From Trifolium pratense (taxonomy: Eukaryota; Streptophyta; Magnoliopsida; Fabales; Fabaceae): a DNA stretch of 64,000 nt. The position numbers and the translations under genes are program-made. The stretch lies in the NCBI RefSeq assembly GCF_020283565.1, contig NC_060059.1, forward strand, positions 255,501 to 319,500, read 5' to 3'. Shown one piece after another: positions 47,078-58,330 of the stretch. The notes under the pieces were generated by a model, which was given only the letters and a program-made list of their open reading frames with translations, had not been told where the DNA came from and did no database searches. Position 1 is the stretch's first letter. Each line of letters opens with the position of its first letter.

Positions 47078-50000
47078 TAGTGGGATCTATTAATATTAGA
47101 GGTTTAGGGGGTAGAATAAAGAAACAAAAGGTGAAGGGGTTTATAACCTCTAATCACCTGGATTTTGTGGCAATTCAGGAAACTAAACTAGAGTTTGTGG
47201 ATGAGGGTCTTTGTCACTTTCTTTGGGGTAACAAATTTTGTTGTTGGAGTTATAACCCCGCTATAGGTAATAGCGGGGGAATCCTCTCTATCTGGTGTTG
47301 TTTTAAAGGGAATGCAGTGTTCTCCTTTTGTGGCCCGGGCTTTGTGGGAGTTTGTTTGGAGTGGGGAGTTGCTCGGTCTCGCTGCTTTGTTGTGAATGTC
47401 TACTCTAAGTGCTCTTTTGCTGAGAAAAGGATTTTATGGAGTAATTTGGTTAATCATAGGAGAAACCTTCTAGGGGATGTTTAGTGTGTTGTGGGGGACT
47501 TTAATGCAGTTTTAGATCCGTCTGAAAGGCGGGGTGGGGTGGGTCGAAGTGTCACGAGGATCGATAGAGAGATGCGTGAGTTCGGCGAGTTTATTTCCCT
47601 TATGAATTTATTGGAGCTTCCTCTTTTAGGGAGACGTTTTACTTGGTTTCAGCCAAATGGTGGCACCGTCAGTCGTCTGGATAGGTTTCTGGTCTCAGAG
47701 GGTTGGTTAGATGCTTAGGGAGAGGTTAGTCAATGGGCACTTCCTAGAGATGTATCAGACCATTGCCCTCTAGTGCTGCGGTATTTAGATCAGTTGTGGG
47801 GTCCAAAACCGTTTAGATTCAACAACTATTGGCTTAATCATAGAGATTTTTCGGACGTGGTTCAACAGAGCTGGGGGCAAGAGACCCCCACAGGTTGGAT
47901 GGCATTTATGTTAACTCAAAAGTTGAAAACTCTGAAAGGGGATCTAAATAGATGGAATAAGGAGGTTTTTGGAGATATTGAGCTTAAGATTAAGTTGGAA
48001 ATTGAGTCCATTGAGAACTTTGATCTCAAAGCTGAAGCAGGACAACTTTCTCTAGAAGATGATAGGGCTCGAAAGTTATGCCAGGAAAGTATGTGGAAGT
48101 TATTGAGATTTAAAGAGACTCAGATTTTTCAAAGGTCTAGGTCTCGTTGGTTACAAGAGGGTGATGCCAACACAAAGTTTTTCCATAACAGTGTCAGACA
48201 AAGGAGGAGGAGGAATTCAATCCTGGCGCTTAGAGTAGGAAATAGATTGGTAGAGAGTGTTCATGAGGTTCGTACTGAGATTGTGGAGTATTTTAAAAGA
48301 CATTTTTCAGAATCAGTATTTAATCGCCCGACTCTTGATGGTATGGATTTTAATAGCCTGGCGGATGATGATGTTGCTATGTTGTCAGCCTCATTCTCAG
48401 CTTTAGAGATAGATGAGGCGGTGGCGACCTCTGAAGGAAACAAAAGTCCAGGACCTGATGGTTTTAATTTCTCTTTTTTTAAAAGATTCTGGAATCTCAT
48501 CAAAGGGGAAGTGGGGGTCATGTTTAACCAGTTCTTTACATCTGCGAATCTTCCTAGGAACGTTTCTTCATATTTCATAACCCTTATTCCAAAGGTGGAC
48601 TCCCCTTTCAGGATTAGGGATTTTAGGCCGATCTCTCTTGTAGGGTCTTTATATAAACTCTTGGCTAAGGTCTTAGCAAGTAGATTGGCGAATGTGATGG
48701 ATAAGCTCATCTCGCCCAACCAGTCGGCTTTTATACGGGGAAGACAACTTGTAGATGGGGTGGTGGCAGTTAACGAGATTATTGATCTTGTGAAGAAGAC
48801 TCGAAAGGAGTGCTTGATTTTTAAAGTGGACTTTGAAAAAGCGTATGATTCGGTTAGTTGGGGTTTTCTTGACTATATGATGCGTAGATTTGGCTTTGGT
48901 ATGCAATGGCGTAGGTGGGTTAGGGCGTGTATTTTCAGTGGGAATCTTTCTATCTTAGTTAATGGGAGTCCAACGGAAGATATTAATATTCAGCGAGGGC
49001 TTAAGCAAGGGGACCCCCTGGCTCCATTTTTATTCTTGTTGGTGGTGGAGGGATTAAGTGCAGCTGTCAGAACTGCGGAAGAAAGGAATTTGTATACAGG
49101 GTTTAAAGTGGGTAACTCCGGGATGTCTGTCTCACACCTCCAGTACGCGGACGATACTCTCTTCTTGGGGGAGGCCACAATGGAAAATCTTTGGTCAATT
49201 AAAGCCATCCTCCGAGAATTTGAGCTTGCTTCGGGTCTTAAGGTCAATTTTGGAAAGAGTAAAGTCATGAGGGTAAATGTTAGTGGTGAATTCCTAGATG
49301 TGGCTGAAAGGTTTCTACATTGTAGTCAGGCTTCCTTGCCCTTCACCTATCTAGGCCTTCCAGTCGGGGCTAATGCTCGAAAATTGTCTACTTGGAAACC
49401 TCTTATTGACACAATTTCAAGGAAGTTGGGGTCTTGGAATAATAGGTGGATTAGCATGGGAGGTCGGGTGGTTCTTCTTAACTCGGTTCTTAATTCATTA
49501 CATGTCTTCTTCCTCTCTTTTATGAAGATGCCAGTAAAAGTGTGGAAGCTGATTGTTGGGCTTCAGAGGAGGTTCTTATGGGGGGTACTGGCTGTAATAA
49601 GAGGATAGCTTGGGTGAGTTGGTCAAATATTTGCAAACCAAAGAAAGAGGGGGGGGGGGGGGGGGGGTTAGGCATTAGGGATCTTCGTTTAGTCAATAAC
49701 GCCCTGCTTGCTAAGTGGCGGTGAAGGATCCTTACTAAAGGACTTGGGCTCGGGCGTGATATTATTTTGGCTAGGTATGGTTCCTTGTTCCCAGCCCCGC
49801 ATCTTGCAGGTCGTCCCAATGGTGTAAGAGGGGTGTCTTTGTGGTGGAGTGATGTCTCCTTACTAGGGACTCGTGTGGACTCGCACTCAGATTGGTTTTC
49901 TGAAGGAGTGACTAAGCGGATTGGCAATGGGACTTCGACTTCCTTTTGTTTTGACCCTTGGGTTGATGGTGTTCCTCTTCGGACTCGATATCAATCTCTC

Positions 50001-50726
50001 TTTCAAGCGTCTGACCAATGTCTTGACAGAGTCGCTGATATGGGTAGTTGGGTGACAGGAGAGTGGGAGTGGGAGCTTAGATGGAAAACGGATCTTGATA
50101 TGCAAGACCAAGATCTTCTTAATGATTTGATGGAGTCCTTGCGTCAGGTGCGTTTTTCAACTACAGAAGACGAATGGTGTTGGAGGCATGAACCAAGTGA
50201 GTTGTTTTCGGTTAAATCAGCATATTTAGTTCTTGAAGATGGAGCTAGACTTCAAAGAACTCTCCCAGTGATTGACTTCATAAATCTTGCTAGGGTTTGG
50301 GATTCTTGGGCCGCGTCCAAAGTGATTGTCTTTTCGTGGCAACTAATTCAGGATAGGGTTCCAACTCGACAAAACCTTCGTAGGCGGAGGGTGATGGTAG
50401 GAGCTACTGATATTTCTTGTGTGTTTTGCGGAGCGGTTGAGGAGTCGGTAGATCACCTTTTTGTTTCTTGTGATTGGATCTCTCCTATTTGGTACCGTGT
50501 TTCTAGGTGGTTAGGGATCGAGTATGTGCCCGCCAATAGTATTATGCAAGTTTTTGAGAGTTTCTTTGGGTTAGGTGTGGGGAGTCGGGTTCAATTAGGT
50601 TTGATTCTAGTATGGCATGCTGTTGTGTGGACTATCTGGACATCCCGGAATGATATGATCTTTGTCGGTAAGTCTTCAACTGTTGATGATCTTATGGATA
50701 TGGTGAAACTTTCCTCCTGGAAATGA
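47074..50726 (+). pseudogene. LINE ORF2 (endonuclease-reverse transcriptase), four lesions
   Basis: Starts at ATG 47074, overlapping the ORF1 stop as ATGA. AP-endonuclease domain (IVGSINIRGLGG, FVAIQETKLE, GDFNAVLDPSERR, DHCPLVLR), then RT with KSPGPDGFNFSFFK, VDFEKAYDSVSW, GLKQGDPLAPFLFLLV and the catalytic YADDTLFLG. Thumb and zf-RVT region follow (FSVKSAYLVL, ISCVFCGAVEESVDHLFV). Lesions: TAG at 47482, TAG at 47716, a one-base frameshift in the G-run near 49580, and TGA at 49722. The three stops all sit where the family has Trp. An 18-G tract at about 49650-49667 adds extra glycines in frame. The RT core itself is intact in sequence. Confidence 0.85.
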
Positions 50727-51072
50727 TTTATAGGTAAAAACCCTGATAGCCCTTGCTCCCTCTACGAGTGGGAGGTGCAACCTATATTGTGTTGGTCCAG
50801 TAAGACAAGGTGAGCTTGTGGTGCCTGGATCTATCAGGTTTTGGTTGAGTAGTATCTCTTCGGGTGCTCTCGTTTAGTTGGTTTTTTCTCTTTCCCCCTA
50901 TTTTGGTGTCTTCTCTGGGCGGTTGTGGTGGTTTATAACCTTTGGGAGTTTTCTTTTTTTGTTTTAGATCTTTTTCCTTTTTTGTCGATGAGTACTGCTG
51001 GTACTCCTGATTTGTACTCAGACTCTCATTATTTATATATATATTTATCCTTTTGCCATTCAAAAAAAAAAA

Positions 51073-51380
51073 AGGAGAGCTTATATAGTTTCCCCCAAGC
51101 GTTGGGCCAAAGGTCCCTTTAATGGGCCGTGATGAGCATCCCAATAAGAGTGAGTGCCAAGATAACTCCCAGGATTATGGGGAAAGTTGTTGTCAGCTGT
51201 TACCTTGGTGGAGCGGTTCTACGATCCTATGAGCAGTGGATATGCTCTGTTGATGCGTGTCGATGAGCACGTGGAGTACGCGACATGCTAGGCTATCGAG
51301 CAGGGGTAGGTCCTTGTTGGGCCTGCCCCATGACCCGAGCAAAAGTGGATTTGGGTCAGCTCTTGACCTTGTCCAGAGCA
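51073..51380. other. GC-richer sequence after the LINE, possible LTR remnant
   Basis: Contains gcttatatag followed by cccaagcgttgggcc and no long open frame. Composition is unlike the AT-rich surroundings. I cannot assign it. Confidence 0.35.
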
Positions 51381-51383
51381 TTT

Positions 51384-51429
51384 AACATTAAAAGATGTTG
51401 CTCGTTCAAAAGAAACATTAAAAGATGTT
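51384..51429. mobile_element. 14 bp gctcgttcaaaaga insert between perfect 16 bp direct repeats
   Basis: AACATTAAAAGATGTT at 51384-51399 and 51414-51429. The insert gctcgttcaaaaga closely resembles the extreme 3' end of the LINE that ends 310 bp upstream (gccattcaaaaaa). This is the clearest case in the window for retroposition of only a LINE tail. Confidence 0.65.
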
Positions 51430-51880
51430 AGATCCCAAAGAGAGAGTATGATCACTGTAAGCACCAATTTTTTCCTTTCAAACAGAGATACCTATAGACA
51501 TTAGAGATGGTCTTATTCACGGAGAGGAGATTCTCGGTGAAATCATGGCCATCAATTTGAAGGCGCTAAACAATAACTCACTTAATAAAATAATTAAATG
51601 AAGGATAGATCATAGCAGTGCACTCTCTCCAATTTTTTTTTTCACGGGAGAGGATCTCCTCTCTTATTCACAGACTATATACAAATTAAAAATTAATGTT
51701 TCTTGTTTGCTGTTCATAAAATAAAAATTATTATAATATGAAAGTTTATCCAAAATGGTCCAAGGGGGAGACACGTGGCGATTTTAGTATGAAACGAATT
51801 CCATAACAATAAAAAATAGGAAAGTAGTATAATATTTTATTAAAAATTATTAAAATTTATTAAAATAATAAGGTATTGCA

Positions 51881-51924
51881 AACATGTTAAATTGTAAGTT
51901 TGTAACAAAAAAAAACATGTTAAA
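51881..51924. mobile_element. 22 bp insert ending gtaac-A between 11 bp direct repeats
   Basis: AACATGTTAAA at 51881-51891 and 51914-51924 flank ttgtaagtttgtaac plus seven A's. Confidence 0.5.
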
Positions 51925-51936
51925 CGCCTCATATTT

Positions 51937-52003
51937 ATTAAATATTAAATTATTATTTTTTTGTCAAGTTGCGATATACGCCCAGGGAGATTAAATATTA
52001 AAT
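51937..52003. mobile_element. 39 bp insert between 14 bp direct repeats
   Basis: ATTAAATATTAAAT at 51937-51950 and 51990-52003. The insert includes tttttttgtcaagttgcg; on the minus strand it ends cttgac followed by A's. The direct repeats are AT-rich, so chance is less easily excluded here. Confidence 0.4.
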
Positions 52004-52595
52004 ATTATATGGTGAGAGTTAGGAGAGGAAATAACACAAAAAAGAATGAGAGAAAGCAATTTAATTTGTGGAGTTGATATGATGGCTGTGCTGTTCCAAC
52101 GGTTCATGCCAAGGATAAAAATCACTTTATTCTTGTAGTTGGCTGTACATGTCTAAAAATAATTGCTCTTCTTTTTGCTGATCCTTTCATTTTTGTTGAA
52201 CTTTCTCCTGATTTTGAAATATTTAATAATTTAGGGATTAGTTAGAATTTACTTTTATATTTGTTTATTGTAATAAAAATCTCTTTTTTTAATAAAATAA
52301 TTTTTAATTTGTTTGGATATAACATGTAAAAGTTATTTATTTTAATTAAACAATAACATCCTTCTTTTAATACATGTTTTCCACATCGTTTAAAAAAAAA
52401 CTATTACAGTATTTGAGAAGATATTCTTAGCAGCTTTTCATTTTTACCTATTTTCTGATTATATATTTAGATTCTGATTTTTTTTTTTTAAAAAAAAATT
52501 GTAAAGAACATGCAATATTTTTAAAATTTATAAAATGATTTTTTTTCTTTCTAAATCAAAAAATGATATTCATTTTAAAAATAAGTTAAATATAT
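52004..52595. other. intergenic, no gene seen
   Basis: Very AT-rich with many homopolymer runs; nothing recognisable. Confidence 0.5.
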
Positions 52596-52603
52596 TAAAA
52601 TAA

Positions 52604-53984
52604 GGCAAAATTATACTGAAGTTCTTTATCTTATTTTTTTGTAACACTTCAGTCATTTATCTTTATAAACTGGAACAAATAATTAATCCTTTGTTTAATT
52701 TTTTATTAATAAAACAATGATGTGGAAGACACATGTGATAAATTTATTTTAATAATTTTTAAAATAAATGGAGGAGTGTTAAATGGAGTGATTCCAAACT
52801 TCTCTCTATATCTAAGTTTTGATGGGTTTAGATCTAATTTTTGAACGTTAATGTGTGTTGTTGTTGCTTAAACTTCCTGACATGTGTATTTTTAACGCTA
52901 ACTGAGACTCTGCAGGTCCCCCTTAATTTTTTTAAATATTTTTTTTATATACTAGTATGTGATTATATTATTAGTTGAATTTCATTTTTTATCGTTCAAT
53001 TTTATTAAACTCGCGAAAATGTTCTCTCATTCTATATTTCAACTTTTTAAGCTCTATTTATACTTTGTAAATTTGATCACAATAAATAAATGGTTTCCTC
53101 CTAAAAATGGTATTTTTTTGTACCAAAAAAGGTGATTTATATTGCTCAAATTTTAAATTTAATGTCCAAATATATTTTTTAATTCTAAAATTCACTTTAT
53201 TTTATGCAAAAAATTAAATCATATTTTTTTATGACAAAACGCATTAATTAAAACCAAAATTATAATAAATGTGAAAATAGAGTGGCCAAAAAATTCGACT
53301 AATGACAGAATCATAATATTAACTTTACATTTATATATTTATCTTACGATTGATTCTATATGTTATGATTTGAAAACTTATTTATTTCTTTAGTAAATTA
53401 TACTTTTAAATTTGGCCTCCTGTTCATAGGTGTGGGTTTTTTTTTCTTTTTTCTGTCGGTGGTTTTTGATGTGGAAGTGGCACAACGTTTTTGTATTGGC
53501 AATTAGTGCCTATTGGTTTGTATTCTATTGCCTATATTTTTTGTTTTAGTGATTTTTTGCTTCCTGGGTATTTTTCTCTGATAGATGCACTTTTTCCGTT
53601 GTTTCTCCCTCTATGGTACTTCTTGTATGTTGGATTTAATAGTTTGCTCTTTCAAAAAAACAAAAAAAAATATCTGAGTTTTAATTTAAAGATCTATCAT
53701 GGTTTTTTAATTTGAAGGTGGTGATGAACATCATGAAGAATATCATGAAGACCATGATGAATATTTATCATGGTTTATGGAAAACGTTTATTTCAATTAA
53801 AAATTATTAAAATAAATAAATTTATCTTATGTGGCCTTCCACATCATGTTTTTTTAATAAAAAATTAAACAAAGGATTTATTTGTTACATTTTATAAAAA
53901 TAAAGGACTGAAGTATTAAAAAAAAAAATGACCAAACTATTACAAAAAAATTAAGATAAAGGAGTTACAGTGTAATTTTACCGC
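52604..53984. mobile_element. 1.4 kb element with ~185 bp TIRs and 8 bp target duplication
   Basis: Left end ggcaaaattatactgaag and right end, in reverse complement, gcggtaaaattacactgtaa. Inverted similarity continues through atcctttgtttaatttttta and gatgtgga to about 52780 and 53800. TAAAATAA flanks it at 52596-52603 and 53985-53992. No transposase. TIR length and duplication size fit Mutator-like elements. A LINE 3' fragment is nested in it. Confidence 0.8.
53420..53672 (+). mobile_element. LINE 3'UTR fragment with A-rich tail
   Basis: T/G-rich sequence ending gtttgctctttcaaaaaaac and an A-run, like the 3' end of the LINE at 51050-51072. Nested in the long-TIR element. Confidence 0.55.
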
Positions 53985-54315
53985 TAAAATAACGTTTATT
54001 GTAAAAAAAAAAAAGGGAGTAGTCATGAAGGATAACTTAGACAATAGCTTTAATTTTATTTTACTTTTATTGAAATTGCATAAATTCAAGAACAAAACAT
54101 TTCATTACACATTATTCGATCAAATTTTACTTTTTTATTTTATATAGAATATTAAACAAATCACTTTAAAAAATAATATATTTGTAATTACACTGTTATT
54201 ATCGTTTTGGCTTAATTACATTTTTAGTTCATTTTGTGACATAAGCAAAGGAATGTATTTCACAAATTAATTCAATCTTTAAGAAAACAAAAAAGAAAAA
54301 ACTTGACATCTCATG

Positions 54316-57300
54316 TCAACGATTTGTAGAACCATCATTTGACAGCAATTGCCTTACGTTATCCCCTAGATCCATCATCTTCATTTTGTATGCATCACCC
54401 ATCTGTAATGTAATCCACCAAATTAATGCAATAAATATTACGTCAAGCATACATACTATAATCTATACTACATTATGTGCACATACAAATTAGTTTTGTA
54501 CTAAGTATATGATGAGATTAATAGACTTCATTTCATTGATTCGATGATAATCATATAAGTATGTGTATATACAACAACATAGCCAATATTTTGGGGTACA
54601 AGATAGAAACTATTTCCTTAAAATTATGTTGTCATAATATGCCAAAATAAATATATATTAAATATAAAATATTTATGTATTTTAATAATGTTAATTGTGT
54701 GAGTTTTGTGGGCTCATTTCTAAATTGGCTGAACATATATGTTTGTTTTTTTGTAGTCAAGCTTCAACACTTTGATATGGTATTTTTTGGTTGTGCTTTC
54801 CGTTGGTGTCTCCTTGTGGTATTCATGGACTTTTGGAGAGTTTTTTGGCATGAGTGTGGGTAGAAAAAGTAAACTATCTAAAATTCCCGAAACAATGTAA
54901 TCATTTCGGAGGGAACCTTTTATGTCGAGTATCTGGTGGATTAGATGAGACTTACTTCTTGAAAATGATTTTTGGGTAAAAAACTACGGCACCTCTTTAT
55001 TCTTCTTTGAGTGGGTGGTGCATTATATTTTGTGTTGAAGCCATTAAAGTCTGTTGGAGTGTGGATCTGGATCTTGGTAGTCCTGGTTGGTTGGAGGCCC
55101 TCTTGGTGTTGATAGCCTTAGTGGTTGATCATTTCTTTTCTTCAAGAAGAGTCGGGTCTTCTCGTGGTTGAGGTGTTAATAGTGTAGTCTTTGATGTGTT
55201 TGTGTTTTTGACTTGATTTGAAGTTGAATTTTTGGTACTAGTTTGTAATCTGATTTTTTCCTTTACTTCATATATATAATATTATATTTATCATCATTCA
55301 ATAAAATAGTAGTAATCAGTGGTTAGATTAATATTTTTCTCCTTTAATCTTAATTAACTCTAAGTAGTTGAGCTACCAATAAATTTATTCTCTAATAACT
55401 AATAATAAAAATTAATTCGTGCATGATGTATGACTAATCTTAATTTGGTGATGCATACATACCTCGGCAATGATAGTAATGCGAAGAGTTGAATTACCAA
55501 ACGGCAATACGGTGGTGCTTGTCACTAACAAATGAAGATTTCCAAGCTTGTTTAATATTTTGAGTACAATGCCATTTTCCTTCTCACAATTGATGTAAAT
55601 GAGTATATTATTTTCCATCACTTTTGCTTTGACATGAGGAAGCAATAATTCATCGGGTCCAAGACAATTGTCAAGATTTGGATCACTTGCCATATTGAGG
55701 AGTATATTAGGTTCTTTGCCTCTCTTGTTTTCATGTTCTAACTCCATCACTCGTTTTTGAAGTTGTTCCACGTGATTGATAGCTCCTATAATTATAGAAA
55801 TTTTGTCTATCTATATAGAAAACAAAAGTACATATGCAAAAAGTCAAAAACCTTTTAATTTGAGCCAATTCATGTAATCATCATACTACGTATGGTTGAT
55901 GGTTGTCGCTAGCTGCTGCTAAATTATAAGTTGTATTTACATAATGAGTTTACATTCGTTTTATATAGTGCAGGACCTCCATTTTTTGGGCTAAAAAAAA
56001 TTAGGGTTAATATGTGTTTATCTCCTGCGTGCAATATGAGCGAGTTTTGGTTTACTTTCTGTAATTCTTTTTTTTATATTACCCTTGTAATGTAAAGATT
56101 CAGTTGTTTACCCCCCTCATGGAACATGTTAACTTAAAATTCTGTCATTTTGCTACTTGTAATTGGAGCGAATTTTGGTTTACCCCTCACTGACAATGCT
56201 ACGTCATCACTTATGTAGAATCTTAAGTCAAAATATTCCTCTAAGGGTGTAAACGACAGAATCTTCACATTACATGGGGTAATTCGAAGAAAAAATATAT
56301 TACAGGGTAAACAAAAACTCGCCCACATTGCGGAGACCAAATTAATCCAAAAAATTATATAATAGTAAGTTTCTAAAAAAAAATATTTAAAATATAACAA
56401 AAAGGTCCAATGTTTTTTTAATCTGTCTTTGTTAAAAAACATTTTAAAAGACCTGATTCAAAGTGATTAGGTCCATTAATGCTTTAACAAAATGGGTAAC
56501 CTGAACAAAAAACAATTTTTACATGTTATTGATATTATTTATAATTAAAATGAGTATTATCTTTTCAAATTTTCTGTTTTTTATTATAAAGAGTCTATTT
56601 TTAACATTTGAAGTCGGACCTCCAAATATATATATAGGTCATGGTAATTTGTTCCATCTAAACCTAGAGAGGAATTTTTGAATGGACCTGTGGCATCATG
56701 AATCATGATTAGGATGAAGATTGTTTGTGATATTTGTGGAACGAACTCAAAGAAGTTGGTGTTATAGAGGGTGAATATAAAGAATGTATAAGAAAATAAA
56801 TTTGGCAGCTCTAATATTCATATTAACTTTGAATAAAATGGAGACTTTAAGCCAGGAATTAACCTTCTTTAAAAAAGTAAAATTAACCTTCTTTAAGCCA
56901 GGAATAGTAGCTGAAAGCTCTATGAATTGGTGAGCAAGTCTACGTCTCCTTTTCCTCTCTAACATTGTGTGATGTTCAATCTCAGATCCACTTCTTATAA
57001 TCTTCTTTTCTCTTTTTGCTTTTAAGCTATTTAGATTCTCAGAACTTCTCTTTTTTCTATAACAAATTGGTGGTTTGGACATAGCGGCAGCTGGTATAAA
57101 TGGGAGTGTCATGCAATTACTAGAGGACGGAGGAAGCAGCTCCCGCGGCAACGGTGGCGGCGACAACTCATTGGTGGCGGCAGCTCCGCCTACTAAAGAT
57201 GATTGTTGTGCTATTTCCTATAATAATTTTTTGAATTAAATTAAACAAAGCATGCACCAAATTATATTAATTATTATACATATTGAAAAATTAATACTAT

Positions 57301-57407
57301 ATATTAATAATTTTTTTTTTTTAAAGAATACTATATATTAATATATAATAAATAGCTAGTAGTATTACCGTATGAAGAGGCCAATTATTCTCCCATGGCA
57401 GCTCCAT
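54316..57407 (-). CDS. bHLH transcription factor (bHLH25/NAI1 class)
   Basis: Four exons on the minus strand: 57407-57369, 57217-56888, 55810-55463, 54402-54316; all junctions are phase 0 and GT/AG; 267 aa. N-terminus MELPWENNWPLHT. Basic region and helix 1 at about residues 85-120 (HHTMLERKRRRRLAHQFIEL, SATIPGLKK) keep the H-x-x-x-E-R-x-R-R DNA contacts. Helix 2 opens exon 3 (DKISIIIGAINHVEQLQKRV), followed by a coiled-coil extension and an ACT-like C-terminus (VKAKVMENNILIYINCEK, LVTSTTVLPFGNSTLRITII). Exon 4 gives MGDAYKMKMMDLGDNVRQLL. Relatives regulate ER-body, defence or metabolic genes. At ~267 aa it is shorter than most of the class. The donor of exon 2 (gttaat) is weak and lies next to a local duplication. 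Confidence 0.85.
54880..55310 (+). mobile_element. LINE 3'UTR remnant in the last intron of the bHLH gene
   Basis: From tgatttttgggtaaaaaact onward it parallels the LINE 3'UTR at 50725-51070 (gggtggtgcat..., ttggtcc-like, ggttgatc) and ends cattcaataaaatag. It is antisense to the host gene. Confidence 0.5.
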
Positions 57408-58147
57408 AAGAAAATGGAAGTTTTTTCTTTTTTTGGTGAACAGAAAAAGCTACATATATATTTGGGTGACTCTCATATGTTTCCACTTTCATGAGCAAAT
57501 GAGGATGAGGATAAATGAAGTGTATAAATAATAATAATAATAAAATAATAATAATAATGATAAACGTGAAATATGCAATAATTAATAATTTTATTTCACA
57601 TGACACAATTAAGTTTGTCCAAACTGAAATATCAAATGATTTTTAAACATTTTTGTGTAAAATGATTTTTAAACAATTTATAAGTGAAAAATATCAAACA
57701 ATTGTTTTTTTTCTTTCCCTATCGTTGTTTTTTTAATGGCTTTCCATATTGTTGTTACATAAAGAAGTTTCACAAGAAACTCAAGATTTTTATCTGAAGA
57801 ACATTATTTCTTACTTTCTGATTTAGTCACATGCCGGAATTTGTTATTTAAAAAAAGAATATTTTAAATATATTACTAATCATATCATATTGTCCCATTT
57901 GTTATTTTAATCCTTAACTTTCGGTGGATTACCAACCTGATAAGGATTACTTAAAACATATAACACGCCAAATTCTATTCCAAGCACCCTTATCTCCATT
58001 AATGCAACTCCAATTGTTGCATCTTATTCTTATCCAGATTATTATCCTATCATGTCTCTATCTTATCTATGCACCAAATGGACTTTAAAAGTTTGGTTTA
58101 GTGGTAAAAAAGACAGGTCTTGGATTTATGAGGTCCTAGATTCGAGT
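57408..58147. other. upstream region of the intact bHLH gene
   Basis: Expected promoter of the minus-strand bHLH gene. Contains an AAT/ATA trinucleotide repeat at about 57524-57560. No additional gene. Confidence 0.5.
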
Positions 58148-58330
58148 CACTACAAGAAACTTGACATATAGCTACGGCGAAATGTTGTTGCTAAAGGTCC
58201 AAAATCCGTGGGTACAGGCCATAAAACCTATACCCACGGGTGTTTTGTTCCGTCTACTTTATCTCGATGTACCCATGGCAATTTGCCGTTGCTATAGCCT
58301 ATAGCAACAACATTTTTTGGCGTTGGATTA
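58148..58330 (+). mobile_element. CACTA-type transposon left terminus
   Basis: CACTACAAGAAACTTGAC at 58148 is the canonical CACTA-family end, followed by motifs such as tacccacggg, its reverse complement and gctacggcgaaatg repeated in both orientations, typical of a subterminal region. The right end was not found before 64000, so the element's length is unknown. Confidence 0.65.

Larger units (their letters stand above)
44742..51072 (+). mobile_element. near full-length plant L1-type LINE
   Basis: ORF1 (44742-47077), overlapping ORF2 (47074-50726), a ~340 bp 3'UTR and a poly(A) tail at 51061-51072 (ttgccattc then A's). The 5' end lies somewhere upstream of 44742 and was not fixed; no target-site duplication was recognised. 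It lies between the bHLH pseudogene and its intact paralogue and is on the opposite strand. All coding damage is listed under the two ORFs. Confidence 0.9.

Noticed and set aside
48261..48719. 152-residue minus-strand open frame inside the LINE
   Set aside because: Antisense shadow of the reverse transcriptase coding strand.
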